DNA of 64,000 nucleotides, taken from contig JAUCBJ010001029.1 in assembly GCA_032718475.1 (NCBI GenBank), positions 1 through 64,000 of the forward strand. The letters are read 5' to 3'. Positions 62,966-64,000 of the stretch are shown here, one piece after another. Position numbers and translations under genes: made by a program. The notes beneath the pieces are model-generated. The model did not search any database. It worked only from the letters and a program-made list of their open reading frames with translations, and was not told where the DNA came from. This DNA is from Nemertoderma westbladi. Its lineage: Eukaryota > Xenacoelomorpha > Nemertodermatida > Nemertodermatidae. Positions within the stretch are counted from its first letter, which is position 1. Each line of letters opens with the position of its first letter.

Positions 62966-64000
62966 TGTTCGCGGTATTTCAACTTTCCATAACGCGAGTT
63001 GAATATTTTTGTATTTATTTAAAATTGATTATTCCGATATTACTACTGGGTGCGGGATCATGGGTTTTGGGCACGTTCAATAAACTGGGGGCGATTTATG
63101 GGCGAACTTTGGGGCAACTTACAGGGTACGGGAATAATTTCATAGTTATAAGGGCCAGGGGGGATGGAAAATGCAAGCAGTATTCAGGTTAGCCTGAGTA
63201 CTATTAGGCCCTGGCCAACTTCCTGCTGCCTGTAGGGGTGGATTTGGTAATGCGCCAGGCCTAAAGGACAAGGACTGCCCTTAGCGGTCCCTGGCCAACG
63301 GCAGCTACTACGAGACTGAAAAGAACTCGGAACGCTGACTGCTTGTGTCAGGGATTTGCGACGGGCACCGACGGCCCCTTAGTAGCCAAGCCGTTCTGGT
63401 TCTCGATGATCGAACCCCGGGGTTCGTGAGGGGTGGAGCGGACACGCGAACAGGTGGCCAACTAACGACTGCCCCCTGACCTAAGCCGTACTGGTTCTCG
63501 ATGACCGATCCCTTCGGGGTTCGTGAGGGGTGGGACGGACATGCGAAAGGGCTGGCCACAGGACTGGTTTGACAAGGACTGCCCTTAGCGGTCTCGGGTC
63601 AACGGCAGCTACTACGAGCCTGAAAAGAACTCGGAACGCTGACTGCTTGACTGGGATTTGCGACGGGAACCGACGACAGACCCCTTAGCCAAGCCGTTCT
63701 GGTTCTCGATGATCGTTCCCTTCGGGGTTCGTGAGGGGTGGAACGGACACGCGATGGGGTCAAAAGACAAAGGACTAGACTCGACTAGACTCTACTGGCC
63801 TACCGACTGTTCGGAGCAGTTTCTCGGCTGCCGAAGCGACTACGAGCCTGAAACGGACTCGGAAAGCCTAGGTGGTTGGGTTTCTGTGATGAACTGACGG
63901 ACCCCTAGCCAAGCCGTTCTGGTTCTCGATGATCGAACCCTTCGGGGTTCGTGAGGGGTGGAACGGACACGCGAACGGGTCCACCGACACGACAGACTCC
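62966..64000 (+). repeat. 3' LTR, cut by window end
   Basis: It repeats 50409-51443 with about two differences, including the hairpin modules (for example the perfect UUCG hairpin at 63934-63951). At least 1035 bp long. Confidence 0.93.

Larger units (their letters stand above)
50409..64000 (+). mobile_element. Young BEL/Pao LTR retrotransposon with extra 3' ORF
   Basis: Direct terminal repeats start TGTTCGCGG at 50409 and at 62966. Between them lie a leader, a short ORF, gag-pol, an integrase ORF, a repeat region, a third ORF and a purine-rich run of eight G before the 3' LTR. Domain order (gag, protease, RT, RNase H, integrase) and the gag, protease and C-terminal integrase features fit BEL/Pao. 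The 3' LTR runs past the window end, so the full length and the target duplication cannot be read. The 5' flank is satellite (ACTATG). Confidence 0.93.

Overview
This is nuclear DNA from a metazoan, probably a marine invertebrate. The support is spliced genes with GT-AG introns encoding conserved animal proteins (NIF3L1, VPS16, a coiled-coil protein), tRNA-derived SINEs, several classes of non-LTR retrotransposon, BEL/Pao LTR retrotransposons, and AT-rich intergenic DNA full of mini- and macrosatellites. Nothing is bacterial: there are no operons, rRNAs or CRISPR arrays. The phylum cannot be fixed from the sequence alone.

Layout. 1-4.6 kb: a 315-bp tandem repeat, an RTE-like retrotransposon fragment, a tRNA-like SINE head, and the last three exons plus poly(A) signal of a coiled-coil protein gene. 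4.7-9.7 kb: two large minisatellites, of 51-bp and 28-bp units. 10.5-15.3 kb: a nest of retroelement remains on both strands, namely a poly(G)-associated repeat, an internally deleted LINE, two 5'-truncated RTE-like inserts and an unidentified broken coding cluster. 17.0-20.7 kb: NIF3L1 in five exons. It has two frame disruptions in exon 1, an RTE-like insert with an 11-bp target duplication in intron 1, a strong hairpin in intron 3, a poly(G)/poly(C) repeat in intron 4, and its last ~46 coding bases amplified as a 3' minisatellite. 21.26-25.93 kb: a complete-looking DNA transposon with near-identical 27-bp inverted ends, a 4-bp target duplication, subterminal motifs and a single 1251-codon ORF. 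26.8-28.2 kb: SINE, RTE-like fragment, poly(G) repeat and a perfect 18-bp hairpin. 28.6-29.8 kb: exon 1 of VPS16. No further VPS16 exon was found.

From 30.5 kb to the window end everything sits in a satellite of 13-bp and 19-bp monomers with kilobase-scale higher-order duplications. It is interrupted by two BEL/Pao-type insertions. The first (45.3-48.7 kb, minus strand) is a remnant with gag zinc-finger coding and a long CT-rich tract. The second (50.4 kb to beyond the window, plus strand) is young, because its LTRs are almost identical over the ~1 kb visible. It encodes a short leader ORF overlapping gag-pol by ATGA, a 1828-codon gag-pol ORF, a separate integrase ORF, and an unusual third ORF of 866 codons.

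Best candidates for something undescribed: (1) the third ORF of the young BEL/Pao element, which looks like a 3'-5' exonuclease-fold domain followed by CCHC zinc knuckles, in a position where a few BEL/Pao elements carry env; (2) arrays of C(UUCG)G tetraloop hairpins in its LTR, with one compensatory base-pair change; (3) the 4-bp-TSD DNA transposon and its large transposase-like protein; (4) the loss of the integrase zinc-binding region in an otherwise very young element. All identifications come from reading the sequence; no database search was possible.
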